64,000 nt of DNA from Brevibacillus reuszeri. Lineage in GTDB: Bacteria > Bacillota > Bacilli > Brevibacillales > Brevibacillaceae. The translations under genes and the position numbers were made by a program. Within the stretch, counting starts at the first letter, position 1; every line of letters begins with the position of its first letter. Positions 34,730 to 44,577 of this stretch are shown here, piece after piece. Below the pieces are notes generated by a model. That model saw only the letters and a program-made list of their open reading frames with translations. It did not search any database and had not been told where the DNA came from. The stretch is taken from positions 248,001 to 312,000 of the forward strand of contig NZ_BEXF01000004.1 in NCBI RefSeq assembly GCF_002897295.1, in the 5' to 3' direction.

Positions 34730-36466
34730 ATGAGTGTTGAAATGGCCGAATTGCAGAAAAAGAACGGCATTCCACCGATTCAGTTCGGTGAAGAAGTGAC
34801 AGGAGCAGAAACGCTCTTGCGCTGTCTCATTCTGGAGCAGGTTGAATACATCTTTGGTTATCCGGGTGGAGCTGTACTCCCCATTTACGACTCGCTGTAC
34901 GGGAGCTACTTCAAGCACATTTTGACTCGACATGAGCAGGGAGCCATCCACGCTGCCGACGGTTATGCTCGTGCAACCGGCAAGCCTGGCGTATGTATCG
35001 CCACCTCTGGTCCAGGAGCAACGAACCTGGTTACTGGTATCGCAACTGCTCATATGGACTCGGTTCCATTGGTTTGCATCACCGGTAACGTAGCACAGTC
35101 GCTCATTGGAACAGATGCATTCCAAGAGGCAAATATCACAGGGATTACAATCCCGATCACCAAGCACAGCTACTTCGTTCGCGATATCCGCGATTTGCCG
35201 CGGGTCGTGAAAGAAGCGTTCCACATCGCGACAACTGGTCGCCCAGGTCCAGTCCTGATCGACATTCCAAAAGATGTTGCCAATGCGAAAGCACCATTCA
35301 CGTATCCAGACAAAGTAGAGATTCGCGGATACCGCGATACGCTTGTCCCAACTGATGAAGAAGTGCAGACATTTGTCGAGGCGATTGGTGAAGCGAAGCG
35401 ACCGGTCATTTTGGCAGGCGGAGGAATCATCGCTTCCAAGGCAGAAGCAGAGCTCCTCGCTTTTGCAGAAAAGGCGCGCATCCCAGTCATCAACACTTTT
35501 ATGGGACTGGGCGGATTCCCGGGTACACATGAATTGTCACTCGCGATGCCAGGCATGCACGGTAACTACACTGCGAACCAGGCGTTGCTCAATGCAGACT
35601 GTGTCATCGGTCTGGGCGCTCGCTTCGATGACCGGATCACGATGGGACGCACAAAAGAGTTCGCTCCAAAAGCACGCATCGTTCACGTAGATATCGATCC
35701 GGCAGAGCTCGGGAAAAACGTAGAGACACTCGTAACGGTGGCGGGCGATGTGAAAAGCACGCTGGCAAAAGCGATCCCACTGGCGCGCGCATGCGATTCT
35801 GAAGCGTGGATCAGTCAACTGAAGGAATGGCAGGCACAGCACCCGTACAAGTACAAAAAAGATGGCGACGTATTAAAGCCACAAGCAGTCATTGAGCTCT
35901 TGTACAACTCCACAGATGGGGAAGCGATCGTCACAACAGACGTTGGACAACACCAGATGTGGACAGCTCAATACTACAAGTTCAAGCATCCGCGCTCGTT
36001 TATCTCTTCAGGCGGTCTAGGCACGATGGGCTTTGGCTTCCCTGCTGCGATTGGCGCACAAATCGCTAACCCAGAGCGCACGGTTATCTCCGTGGTTGGG
36101 GACGGAGGCTTCCAGATGACCAATCAGGAGCTGGCGATTGTTTCCCAGTACAACATTCCGGTGAAGGTAGCGATTGTGAACAATCAATGCTTGGGAATGG
36201 TTCGTCAATGGCAAGAGCTGTTCTACGACAACCGCTACAGCCAGATCGACCTGACCTGCAGCCCGGATTTCGTCAAACTCGCGGAAGCATATGGTGTCAA
36301 AGGCTTGCGTGCAACCACTCCACAAGAGGCTGAAGCCGTTTGGGCAGAAGCGCTGCGTCACGATGGCCCGGTAGTCGTTGACTTCCGTGTAGCACAGGGA
36401 GAAAACGTATATCCGATGGTAGCATCAGGCGACACTTTAGATCAGATGGAATTGGGGGACGACTAG
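34730..36466 (+). CDS. ilvB: Acetolactate synthase large subunit
   Basis: 578 residues of the thiamine-diphosphate enzyme: N-terminal Pyr domain with FGYPGGAVLPIYD and the catalytic Glu in RHEQGAIHAADGYARA (read in parts, near 75), central FAD domain, C-terminal PP domain with GDGGFQMTNQEL and NNQCLGMVRQWQ near 460-490. It condenses two pyruvates, or pyruvate and 2-oxobutyrate. The ATG at 34730 has AGGAGGAG close upstream. First gene behind the T-box; ilvN begins 1 base after its stop. Confidence 0.97.
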   Translation: MSVEMAELQKKNGIPPIQFGEEVTGAETLLRCLILEQVEYIFGYPGGAVLPIYDSLYGSYFKHILTRHEQGAIHAADGYARATGKPGVCIATSGPGATNLVTGIATAHMDSVPLVCITGNVAQSLIGTDAFQEANITGITIPITKHSYFVRDIRDLPRVVKEAFHIATTGRPGPVLIDIPKDVANAKAPFTYPDKVEIRGYRDTLVPTDEEVQTFVEAIGEAKRPVILAGGGIIASKAEAELLAFAEKARIPVINTFMGLGGFPGTHELSLAMPGMHGNYTANQALLNADCVIGLGARFDDRITMGRTKEFAPKARIVHVDIDPAELGKNVETLVTVAGDVKSTLAKAIPLARACDSEAWISQLKEWQAQHPYKYKKDGDVLKPQAVIELLYNSTDGEAIVTTDVGQHQMWTAQYYKFKHPRSFISSGGLGTMGFGFPAAIGAQIANPERTVISVVGDGGFQMTNQELAIVSQYNIPVKVAIVNNQCLGMVRQWQELFYDNRYSQIDLTCSPDFVKLAEAYGVKGLRATTPQEAEAVWAEALRHDGPVVVDFRVAQGENVYPMVASGDTLDQMELGDD

Positions 36467-36467
36467 G

Positions 36468-36974
36468 ATGCAGCAACATACCATTTCCGTACTCGTCAAC
36501 GACCAGCCAGGCGTTTTGACCCGAGTAGCAACACTGTTTGGTCAGCGCGGTTTCAACATCGACAGCATTACGGTGGGCGGTACAGAGGAGCAGGGACTGT
36601 CCCGGATGATCATATCGACCGGGGGAGATGACCGTCAGATCCATCAATTAATGAAGCAGCTCTACAAATTAATTGATGTCATCTCCGTAGTCAACCTTAG
36701 CGAAAATCCTTATGTATCGAGGGAGCTTGCACTGATCAAGGTGAGCGCATCACCTAGCCAGCTTGCAGAGCTGAACGGGATTGTTGAGCCGTTCCGCGCA
36801 GCGATCGTTGATGTGGGCCCAAGCTCGCTGATCGTACAAGTAACGGGAGATACCGAAAAGATTGACGCGCTTCTTGTTCTTTTGCAAAGCTACGGCGTTC
36901 TCGAGCTGACGAGAACAGGCTCTGTAGCCATGGCGCGTAGTATTGTTCCAGCAACAGCCGCAGCAACGGTTTAA
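36468..36974 (+). CDS. ilvN: Acetolactate synthase small (regulatory) subunit
   Basis: 168 residues: N-terminal ACT domain (ISVLVNDQPGVLTRVATLFGQRGFNIDSI, read in parts, residues 4-32) that binds valine, and the conserved C-terminal domain. It activates IlvB and gives feedback inhibition. Equivalent to ilvH in Bacillus naming. 57 bases separate it from ilvC. Confidence 0.95.
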   Translation: MQQHTISVLVNDQPGVLTRVATLFGQRGFNIDSITVGGTEEQGLSRMIISTGGDDRQIHQLMKQLYKLIDVISVVNLSENPYVSRELALIKVSASPSQLAELNGIVEPFRAAIVDVGPSSLIVQVTGDTEKIDALLVLLQSYGVLELTRTGSVAMARSIVPATAAATV

Positions 36975-37031
36975 ATTGCAAAATTCAGAATTGAAATTCA
37001 AACTAACATTATTTTTAGGGAGGCTATACAA

Positions 37032-38054
37032 ATGGTAAAAATGTATTATGAAGCAGACGTAAAACAAGAGGCACTGCGTGGTAAAACAATCGCAATCATC
37101 GGCTACGGTAGCCAAGGTCATGCACAAGCACAAAATCTGCGCGAAAGTGGTTATAAAGTAGTAGTAGGTCTGCGTCCAGGGAAATCCTGGGATGTAGCAG
37201 CAAAAGATGGTTTCGAAGTACTGACAGTAGCAGAAGCTACAAAACGTGCAGACCTCATCCAAATCCTGCTGCCAGACGAGCGTCAAGCAGATGTATACCG
37301 TCAAGAGATCGCTCCAAACTTGAAAGCTGGTTCCACTCTGTGCTTCTCCCATGGTTTCAACGTACACTTTGCTCAAATCGTACCACCAGCTGACATCGAT
37401 GTTATCCTGGCAGCTCCAAAAAGCCCGGGTCACCTGGTTCGCCGTGTATACCAAGAAGGCTTTGGCGTTCCTGGCCTGATTGCAATCCACCAGGACGTGA
37501 CTGGCAATGCGAAAGACATCGCTCTCGCATACGCAAGCGGTATCGGTTGCACACGTGCTGGCGTAATCGAAACCAGCTTCCGTGAAGAAACAGAAACAGA
37601 CCTGTTCGGTGAGCAAGCAGTATTGTGTGGTGGAGCGAGCGAGCTGGTTAAAGCCGGTTTCGATACATTGGTAGAAGCAGGATATGCTCCTGAAATGGCG
37701 TACTTCGAGTGCTTGCATGAGCTGAAGCTGATCGTTGACCTGATGTATGAGGGTGGACTCGCACGCATGCGCTACTCCATTTCTGACACTGCAGAGTACG
37801 GTGACTACAGCATCGGTCGTCGCATCATCACAGACGAAACTCGCAAAGAAATGAAAAAAGTTCTGACAGAAATCCAAGATGGTACATTCGCACGCAACTG
37901 GATCTTGGAAAACCAAGCTAACCGCCCTGGCTTCACTTCCCGTCGCCGCCTCGAATCCGAGCATGGCATCGAGGTAGTAGGTGAGCAGCTGCGTGGCATG
38001 ATGTCTTGGCTGAACAAAGACACCAAAAAAGAAGAAGCGAAAATCGGTCAATAA
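37032..38054 (+). CDS. ilvC: Ketol-acid reductoisomerase
   Basis: 340 residues, short class I KARI. Rossmann motif [17 protein letters not shown] near residues 25-41 with downstream residues favouring [14 protein letters not shown], and the C-terminal knotted domain with metal ligands ([14 protein letters not shown] near 190-203, E near 230). It converts acetolactate to dihydroxy acid. AGGGAGGC precedes the ATG. Codon use is strongly biased, as expected for a highly expressed gene. Confidence 0.97.
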   Translation: MVKMYYEADVKQEALRGKTIAIIGYGSQGHAQAQNLRESGYKVVVGLRPGKSWDVAAKDGFEVLTVAEATKRADLIQILLPDERQADVYRQEIAPNLKAGSTLCFSHGFNVHFAQIVPPADIDVILAAPKSPGHLVRRVYQEGFGVPGLIAIHQDVTGNAKDIALAYASGIGCTRAGVIETSFREETETDLFGEQAVLCGGASELVKAGFDTLVEAGYAPEMAYFECLHELKLIVDLMYEGGLARMRYSISDTAEYGDYSIGRRIITDETRKEMKKVLTEIQDGTFARNWILENQANRPGFTSRRRLESEHGIEVVGEQLRGMMSWLNKDTKKEEAKIGQ

Positions 38055-38110
38055 TAAATAGGCTCACAAGATATATATAATGTAGGAAAAAATGTGGAGG
38101 TGAAAAGTTC

Positions 38111-39646
38111 ATGCGGACCATTGAGATTTTTGATACAACACTACGTGATGGGGAGCAGTCTCCAGGCGTCAACATCAGCACGAACGAAAAGGTGGAGATC
38201 GCCCTTCAACTCGAAAAGCTGGGAGTAAACAGAATTGAGGCGGGCTTCGCAGCTGCTTCCCCAGGTGACCAAAAGTCTGTGGCCGAAGTGGCGAAGCGGG
38301 TGAAAAATTCCACCATCGTCAGCCTGGCACGTGCCGTCAAAGACGACATGGATAAGGCATACGAAGCGCTACGCAACGCGCAAAACGCATCCCTCCACGT
38401 CTTTCTTGCAACATCACCGATCCACCGTCAGTACAAGTTGAACATGAGCAAGGAGCAAGTCCTTGCTCGTGCAGTGGAAGCAGTCACGTATGCGAAAAAG
38501 TACTTCACGGAAGTACAATTTTCCGCAGAGGACGCGGCACGTACTGAAATCGACTTTTTGGCGGAGGTAGTAGAGGCAGTCATCAAAGCGGGAGCCACGA
38601 CAGTCAATATTCCAGATACGGTGGGCTACATGACACCGTATCAGTACGGAAATATTTTCCGTGAGCTGAGACAGCGTGTTCCTGCGACTGAAAATATTCG
38701 CCTGAGCTGTCACTGCCATGACGACCTAGGTATGGCTGTAGCAAACAGCCTGGCTGCGGTCGAAGGCGGGGCAACACAGGTAGAAGGAACGATCAACGGT
38801 ATCGGTGAACGTGCGGGTAATGCTGCTCTGGAAGAAGTAGCACTCGCACTCGAGACACGCAAGGATTACTATCAGGCGACTACTAAGCTGCATCTGAAGG
38901 AAATTGCTCGTACCAGCCAGTTGGTAAGCCGTTTGACTGGTATGATCGTTCCGGGGAACAAAGCAGTAGTAGGTGCGAACGCCTTTGCACACGAATCCGG
39001 GATTCATCAGGATGGCGTGCTGAAGGAAGTTACGACGTATGAGATTATTCGTCCTGAGTCCGTTGGCTTCAAGTCGAACAAACTGGTTCTTGGCAAGCAT
39101 TCCGGACGCCATGCGTTCAAGGAAAAGCTCGTAGACCTGGGCTATCACCTCGAGCAGGAAGAGGTAAACGCGGCATTCGCAGCGTTTAAAGTACTGTGCG
39201 ACAAGAAGAAGGAAATCAGTGATGACGATATTCTTGCCCTCGTCGATGCCAAAATGGTTCGTGGTCCTGAAGCATTCCAGCTGGAATCCGTTCAGCTTGC
39301 CTATGGCAACATTTCTGTACCGACAGCAAGTGTACGTCTGGCTCGTCCGGACGGCTCTGTTGTGGAAGAGGCAGCGTGCGGCAATGGTTCGGTCGATTCG
39401 ATCTACAAAGCGATTGACCGTGCAACAGGTGAAGATGTGACCCTTGTTGATTACAAAATCCTTTCCGTAACGCATGGAAAAGATGCATTGGGTGAAGTAT
39501 TCGTCCGTTTGCAACAGGGTGATTTGACTGTGACAGGACGCGGTGTCAGCACAGACGTACTAGAAGCGAGCGCGATTGCTTACGTCAGAGCAATCAACAA
39601 GATTTTGGAGCGTCGTGGAGAGTCCGTGCCCGTAGCCGCGAACTAA
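38111..39646 (+). CDS. leuA: 2-isopropylmalate synthase
   Basis: 511 residues, LeuA type 1. [14 protein letters not shown] near residues 8-21 is the catalytic/metal start, [21 protein letters not shown] (read in parts) near 200-220 holds the metal His pair, and the C-terminal ~120 residues form the leucine-binding allosteric domain. It condenses acetyl-CoA and 2-oxoisovalerate. TGGAGGTG precedes the ATG; 56 bases follow ilvC. Confidence 0.97.
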   Translation: MRTIEIFDTTLRDGEQSPGVNISTNEKVEIALQLEKLGVNRIEAGFAAASPGDQKSVAEVAKRVKNSTIVSLARAVKDDMDKAYEALRNAQNASLHVFLATSPIHRQYKLNMSKEQVLARAVEAVTYAKKYFTEVQFSAEDAARTEIDFLAEVVEAVIKAGATTVNIPDTVGYMTPYQYGNIFRELRQRVPATENIRLSCHCHDDLGMAVANSLAAVEGGATQVEGTINGIGERAGNAALEEVALALETRKDYYQATTKLHLKEIARTSQLVSRLTGMIVPGNKAVVGANAFAHESGIHQDGVLKEVTTYEIIRPESVGFKSNKLVLGKHSGRHAFKEKLVDLGYHLEQEEVNAAFAAFKVLCDKKKEISDDDILALVDAKMVRGPEAFQLESVQLAYGNISVPTASVRLARPDGSVVEEAACGNGSVDSIYKAIDRATGEDVTLVDYKILSVTHGKDALGEVFVRLQQGDLTVTGRGVSTDVLEASAIAYVRAINKILERRGESVPVAAN

Positions 39647-39730
39647 CACATATTGATCGGCAACTGGATAGGAACGACAAGAGCCAGTAGGAACTGCAAA
39701 CCACTACAGAAAAGAAAAGCGGGATAAACG

Positions 39731-40825
39731 ATGAAGAAAAATTATCGCATCGCCGTTCTTCCGGGAGACGGTATTGGACCGGAGATTATGCAGGAAGCGG
39801 TCAAAGTCCTCACCCTCGTTGGGGAACGGGAAGGCGTCACTTTTACATGTGAAGAAGGTCGTATCGGTGGAATCGCGATCGATACGGATGGAACACCATT
39901 GCCAGAAGAAACGATCACGCTGGCAAAGCAGGCAGACGCTGTTCTGCTTGGAGCGGTTGGCGGACCCAAATGGGACCAAAATCCGGGACATCTGCGCCCG
40001 GAAACAGGTTTGCTCGGTATCCGCAAAGCACTGGGGCTGTTTGCCAACATTCGTCCAGCTACCATGCACAGCTCTCTTGTAGATGCTTCATCGCTGAAGC
40101 CAGAAGTCGTATCTGGCGTAGATCTGATCGTCGTTCGTGAGCTGACCGGAGGCATTTATTTCGGGGAGAAAAGACGTTACGATGGTCCGAACGGTGAAGT
40201 AGCAGAAGACCAATGCATCTATAATGAAGCGGAAGTAGAGCGGATTATCCGTGTCGGCTTTGACATCGCTCGCAAGCGTCAAAAGCGACTGGTATCTGTT
40301 GACAAGGCAAACGTGCTGGAAAGCTCCCGCCTCTGGCGCAAGGTAGCTGAGCGTGTAGCAAAAGACTATCCGGATGTTGAGCTTTCTCACCAGCTGGTAG
40401 ACTCTTGCGCAATGCAGCTCGTACGCGCACCAAAACAGTTTGACGTCATCGTGACGGAAAACATGTTTGGGGATATCTTGAGTGACCAGGCAGCCATGCT
40501 TACAGGCTCTATCGGTATGCTGTCCTCTGCAAGCCTCGCTGCTGGCAGCTTTGGACTGTATGAGCCGGTACACGGCTCTGCACCTGACATTGCGGGCCAA
40601 GGCATCGCCAACCCACTCGCAACGATTCTCTCTGTAGCGATGATGCTTCGCCTCTCCCTGGAGATGGATGAAGCAGCAGCAGCTGTCGAGAATGCAGTGT
40701 GGTCCGTACTGGAAGCAGGTCATCGCACTGGCGATATCGCTTCTGACCGCAGCAAGGCCATCGGTACGCTCGAGATGGGGCAGTTGGTTCGTGATGAGCT
40801 GGCGAAGCTTTTGCCACAGAAATAA
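39731..40825 (+). CDS. leuB: 3-isopropylmalate dehydrogenase
   Basis: 364 residues: [16 protein letters not shown] near 12-27, GGPKWD near 77, [13 protein letters not shown] near 137-149, [11 protein letters not shown] near 240-251, [15 protein letters not shown] near 280. It oxidises and decarboxylates 3-isopropylmalate with NAD. It is followed by a strong terminator and an opposite-strand gene, so leuC and leuD, which act before it, are not in this operon. Confidence 0.97.
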   Translation: MKKNYRIAVLPGDGIGPEIMQEAVKVLTLVGEREGVTFTCEEGRIGGIAIDTDGTPLPEETITLAKQADAVLLGAVGGPKWDQNPGHLRPETGLLGIRKALGLFANIRPATMHSSLVDASSLKPEVVSGVDLIVVRELTGGIYFGEKRRYDGPNGEVAEDQCIYNEAEVERIIRVGFDIARKRQKRLVSVDKANVLESSRLWRKVAERVAKDYPDVELSHQLVDSCAMQLVRAPKQFDVIVTENMFGDILSDQAAMLTGSIGMLSSASLAAGSFGLYEPVHGSAPDIAGQGIANPLATILSVAMMLRLSLEMDEAAAAVENAVWSVLEAGHRTGDIASDRSKAIGTLEMGQLVRDELAKLLPQK

Positions 40826-40832
40826 TAGCAAA

Positions 40833-40879
40833 GACCCTGCCAATCATCTCTCTTTTGAGATGGGCGGCAGGGTTTTTTT
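40833..40879 (+). terminator. Terminator of the ilvBNC-leuAB operon
   Basis: ACCCTGCC ... CATCTC / GAGATG ... GGCAGGGT, a two-part stem, then TTTTTTT. Confidence 0.9.
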
Positions 40880-40889
40880 ACGTGTTCTT

Positions 40890-42236
40890 TTACCCGATCG
40901 TGATCTTGCCTTTGGGGTAACGGTAATATTCTTTTTGCTTACGCTGTGCCAGGGCAAAAGCGATAGTCAGCGGTCCAACTCGACCTGCAAACATCGTGAG
41001 GACGATCAGGCATTTTCCAATTGGCGAAAGCATCGGAGTAAGTCCCATAGAAAGGCCGGTCGTGGCAAAAGCTGACGTTACTTCAAACAGTACCATCTGA
41101 AACGTGGCTCCAGGCTCCGTGATGGACAACGCCATCGTCATCGCCATAACAATGAAGAGCCCGATCATCGTCACGGTTAACGACTTGTAAATCATGTGCG
41201 GCAAAATCCGCTGGCGAAAGAAGATTACGTCTTCCTTTCCTTTTATTTGCGCGATCACAGCACCAACCAAGGTAGCAAACGTTGTCGTTTTGATACCGCC
41301 CCCGGTCGAGCCAGGAGAAGCGCCAATAAACATCAACAGAATGATTAGAAACAGGGAAGACTGGTGCATGTCGCCGATATTCAGCGTATTGGACCCTGCC
41401 GTACGTGCAGTAACAGACTGATATAACGAGCCGAGTACTTTGCCCATGAACGACAGTGGCTTCAACGTATTTGGGTTTGTATATTCAAGTATAAAGATGA
41501 GGGCCGTACCCCCAACTACCAAAAAAGCGGTTGTTGCCAAAACTACCTTTGTATGTAGAGACAGTCGGTGTGTGCGCCGGTAATCGTACACTTCGCTAAC
41601 GACGAGGAAGCCGATCCCTCCCAAAATAATCAATGCGCACACATCGAGTGTGACGAGCGGATCATCTACATAAGCAGTCAGACTTGAGAAGTCACCCATC
41701 AAATCAAAGCCAGCATTGTTGAAATTGGAGATCGCATGAAAAAAGCCGAAGTAAATCGCTTTGCCGAGCGGGAAATCAAAGGCAAACCGGATCGATAGAA
41801 GAATACCACCGATAAGCTCGGCCAAAGCTGTAAAAATCAAAATCATTTTGGCCAAACGGACTACACCCTCCATGGAGATATGATTCAACGATTCTTGAAG
41901 GATGAGTCGCTCGCGCAAAGAGATTTTTTTACGCATGATCAGGGCAAAGAAGGTGGCTAGCGTCATAAAGCCGAGGCCGCCAATCTGGATGAGGGACAGG
42001 ATCACGAGCTGACCAAACACCGTAAAAGTGGTTCCTGTATCTACTACGACGAGTCCGGTCACACAGGTAGCCGATGTCGCGGTAAACAAAGCATCCAGCC
42101 AGGGCAATCCGAGCCCGTTTTCTGTCGCAGAGGGAAGCGTTAAGAGTGTAGTCCCGATAAGGATAATCAAAGCAAATCCAATCACCAGTGTCTTTGGGGG
42201 ATCAAGATGAAGCTTCTCTACGATTTTTTTGATCAT
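40890..42236 (-). CDS. Potassium uptake channel subunit, KtrB/TrkH family
   Basis: 448 residues with four repeated membrane-pore-membrane units. Filter-like segments are visible: ATSATCVTGLVVVDTG near 58, ISNFNNAGFDLMGDF near 166, TARTAGSNTLNIGD near 288 and EVTSAFATTGLSMGLTP near 395. The gating-loop glycine stretch GASPGSTGGGIKT near 318 is also present. Size fits KtrB/KtrD. It needs a KtrA/KtrC-type RCK subunit, not seen here. It ends 10 bases from the ilv-leu terminator and is 89 bases downstream of the MocR gene on the same strand. Confidence 0.9.
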   Translation of the reverse strand: MIKKIVEKLHLDPPKTLVIGFALIILIGTTLLTLPSATENGLGLPWLDALFTATSATCVTGLVVVDTGTTFTVFGQLVILSLIQIGGLGFMTLATFFALIMRKKISLRERLILQESLNHISMEGVVRLAKMILIFTALAELIGGILLSIRFAFDFPLGKAIYFGFFHAISNFNNAGFDLMGDFSSLTAYVDDPLVTLDVCALIILGGIGFLVVSEVYDYRRTHRLSLHTKVVLATTAFLVVGGTALIFILEYTNPNTLKPLSFMGKVLGSLYQSVTARTAGSNTLNIGDMHQSSLFLIILLMFIGASPGSTGGGIKTTTFATLVGAVIAQIKGKEDVIFFRQRILPHMIYKSLTVTMIGLFIVMAMTMALSITEPGATFQMVLFEVTSAFATTGLSMGLTPMLSPIGKCLIVLTMFAGRVGPLTIAFALAQRKQKEYYRYPKGKITIG

Positions 42237-42325
42237 ATTTGGTTTTACCTCGACTTTTTATCGATTCTTTACTTGTAGCAGAGTAGAAAATGCACGCGTC
42301 TTAGTATGGCACTTCTTTCAACAAA

Positions 42326-43768
42326 TTACCGGATGAGTGCAGCACCCAACCGATGTAGCCAGTGCTTCAGCTCGCGCTCCTCCATCGGTGCCAACGGGAA
42401 GCGAACGGCTGGGCGACGCAAGCAATCGTCTGGTTCATCTGCAACCCGAAACGCATGGCCGCCAGTCAGCTCAAGACCTTCTTCCTTAAGTATGGCAATC
42501 ACTCGATCTTCCAGTTCTGTAGCTTTGGAGGTAGGATTCCCCCATTCAATCCACGTATTTAATCCGCCTGAGATCGGATACATGCTTGCGTGGGAGGGTA
42601 GAGCCTGACGTTTTTCTTGCCAGATCCGTAAAAAGCGTTCATGGAACAAGGCGCGCCTGTCAGCGAGGTACACCTCGGAAAACCACGGATCGTCGAGCAG
42701 ACGGACAGCAGCCTCCACGACAAGCAGGGAAGGCTCAGCGCCTGTCATGGAGACGATTTGCCGGTACCGTTCTAGCTCATCCTCATTTAGATCAGAAGGC
42801 AGGAGTAAGACTCCCAGTTGCAAGTCGCGGGCCAATGTTTTTGATAAGGAATGGAGGTAGTAGACCTCGACAGAGCTTTCCTTTTCTCGCGCCAATTGGT
42901 AGAGCGGGTGGCTCGGCTGTTCAAACCATAAATCTCCGTAGTGATCATTCTCAACGAGCCTGACGTTATGCCGTTTAGCCCAGTCGAGAATCTCTTCCTT
43001 GCGTTCTTCGGAATAGCTGATTCCAGTAGGGAAGTGATAATGCGGGTTGATCAAAAGCCAGTTGGCAGGATAATGCTCCTGCTCGCTATCCAGTGCTTCG
43101 ATCGATACACCCTCGTCGTCCATTTTGATCGGACGCACTGTAATCCCGCATTGACTCAGCAAGCGTAGAAAGACCGGATAGCTGTATTCCTCGACGTAGA
43201 CGACATCACGTGCATTCATGATGCGTTGCGCGAGAAAGGCAAAGCCACTCGTGCTTCTGTTAAACAACAACAGTCGTTCCGGATAATGCGGCAGTCCGCG
43301 ACGACGGAGATGATCCGCAAACACCTTGGCAGCCTGAGCGCGTCTGATTTTCTTTTGGGCAGATGGTTCATCCAAAACTGTTAAACTTTCGTAAAAAGCC
43401 CCTCGCAGACGCTTAACGAGCTCTTCGCCAGGTCTTGGGGACGAATCTGCGAGTGATGCGATAGGGATATCTGTAAGCGGCAAACGGTTTTCCAGACGAG
43501 CTTCCTTTGCCTGCTGAGTCAAATAATAACCCTTGCCATGTACGGCCTCCAGCCAGCCCTCCATAGCGAGATGATCGTATCCTTTCTTTACTGTTTCCAG
43601 CGAGCAGCCGCTGACTGTTTTCATATCACGCAGCGAAATGAGCTGTTGTCCGTCCACGAGAAAGGCCCCGCGTAAAATGGCTGTTTGCAATTGCTCTGCA
43701 AGCTGTACGTAAATGGGCGTGTGGGATTGTTTATGGAAATGAAAAGAGAAAAAAGGGCGGTTTGTCAT
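42326..43768 (-). CDS. MocR/GntR regulator with aminotransferase-like domain
   Basis: 480 residues. N-terminal GntR winged HTH (PIYVQLAEQLQTAILRGAF, residues ~18-75), a linker, then a fold-type I aminotransferase domain (~110-480) with ENDHYGDLWF near 290 and HSLSKTLARDLQLG near 325, where Lys would hold pyridoxal phosphate. MocR proteins use the cofactor as a sensor for amino-acid or vitamin B6 metabolism. Target genes unknown; moaB diverges 173 bases away and the potassium channel gene follows on the same strand. Confidence 0.85.
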   Translation of the reverse strand: MTNRPFFSFHFHKQSHTPIYVQLAEQLQTAILRGAFLVDGQQLISLRDMKTVSGCSLETVKKGYDHLAMEGWLEAVHGKGYYLTQQAKEARLENRLPLTDIPIASLADSSPRPGEELVKRLRGAFYESLTVLDEPSAQKKIRRAQAAKVFADHLRRRGLPHYPERLLLFNRSTSGFAFLAQRIMNARDVVYVEEYSYPVFLRLLSQCGITVRPIKMDDEGVSIEALDSEQEHYPANWLLINPHYHFPTGISYSEERKEEILDWAKRHNVRLVENDHYGDLWFEQPSHPLYQLAREKESSVEVYYLHSLSKTLARDLQLGVLLLPSDLNEDELERYRQIVSMTGAEPSLLVVEAAVRLLDDPWFSEVYLADRRALFHERFLRIWQEKRQALPSHASMYPISGGLNTWIEWGNPTSKATELEDRVIAILKEEGLELTGGHAFRVADEPDDCLRRPAVRFPLAPMEERELKHWLHRLGAALIR

Positions 43769-43941
43769 CCGGCCACGCCTCCTTGTCGATCAAAAATAGC
43801 AGTCATCAGCATTATATAGGAAAGAGAACCAACTAGGGTATAGGGTTAGCATAATTTCTTCGAGGATGTGCCATAGGTAACAGGCCCGAGAAAATGGTAT
43901 CATAAAGGAAGAGAAAGCCCAAGGAGCAGGAGGATGGCAGG

Positions 43942-44448
43942 ATGAGCACTCAGGAGCACAAGGCTCTTTCACCGAAACAAGTAAGCTGTATGGTCATTAC
44001 AGTTTCAGATACACGAACAGAAGAGACTGACAAGAGTGGACAGTTAATGAAGCAGCTGTTGACGGAAGCAGGGCACGAGGCTATCTTATATCGAATCGTA
44101 AAGGATGAGCCGGTACAGGTAATTGCTGCCATAGAGGAAGGCATTTTACATAGCAGTGTTCAGGTTATTCTTCTAAATGGAGGAACAGGCATTTCTCCGC
44201 GAGATAATACGTTTGAGGCAGTCTCAGGCCTGCTGGAGAAGGAGATGCCAGGTTTTGGAGAACTGTTCCGCATGCTGAGCTTTACAGAGGACATCGGTTC
44301 AGCGGCTATGCTGAGTCGAGCAGTGGCTGGAACACGCCAAGGGAAGATGATCTTTTCTACACCGGGCTCGACGGGTGCTGTGCGTTTGGCGATGAACAGA
44401 CTGATTGTTCCTGAGCTGGGACATGTCGTTCGGGAATTGAATCGGTAA
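43942..44448 (+). CDS. moaB: Molybdopterin adenylyltransferase, MoaB/MogA family
   Basis: 168 residues: VSDTRTEETDKSGQLM near 27, LNGGTGISPRDNTFEAV near 84-100 (pterin-binding GGTG...D), and IGSAAMLSRAVAGTRQG typical of MoaB. It adenylates molybdopterin before metal insertion by MoeA. AGGAGGATG stands before the start. It lies 14 kb from the other cofactor genes and is alone, with a terminator behind it. Confidence 0.93.
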   Translation: MSTQEHKALSPKQVSCMVITVSDTRTEETDKSGQLMKQLLTEAGHEAILYRIVKDEPVQVIAAIEEGILHSSVQVILLNGGTGISPRDNTFEAVSGLLEKEMPGFGELFRMLSFTEDIGSAAMLSRAVAGTRQGKMIFSTPGSTGAVRLAMNRLIVPELGHVVRELNR

Positions 44449-44516
44449 GACGGAAATTTGCCGTTTTCTTGCCTCATATGGTACTGTTACGAAAGGAATC
44501 TGATCGGACATGCATA

Positions 44517-44543
44517 AAACCATCCGCATAAGAGATGGTTTTT
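44517..44543 (+). terminator. Terminator after moaB
   Basis: AACCATC / GATGGTT stem, then TTTC. Confidence 0.65.
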
Positions 44544-44577
44544 CGTGCCGGAAAGTGCAAGGAGAGTAGAACCATAC

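Noticed and set aside
34688-35530. 280-codon minus-strand frame opposite ilvB
   Set aside because: Antisense shadow overlapping the T-box leader end; Cys/Trp-rich, no homology seen.
36750-38051. Long open frame (433 codons) on the minus strand across ilvN and ilvC
   Set aside because: Antisense shadow of two highly expressed, codon-biased genes; product is Cys- and Phe-rich with no family resemblance and no ribosome site.
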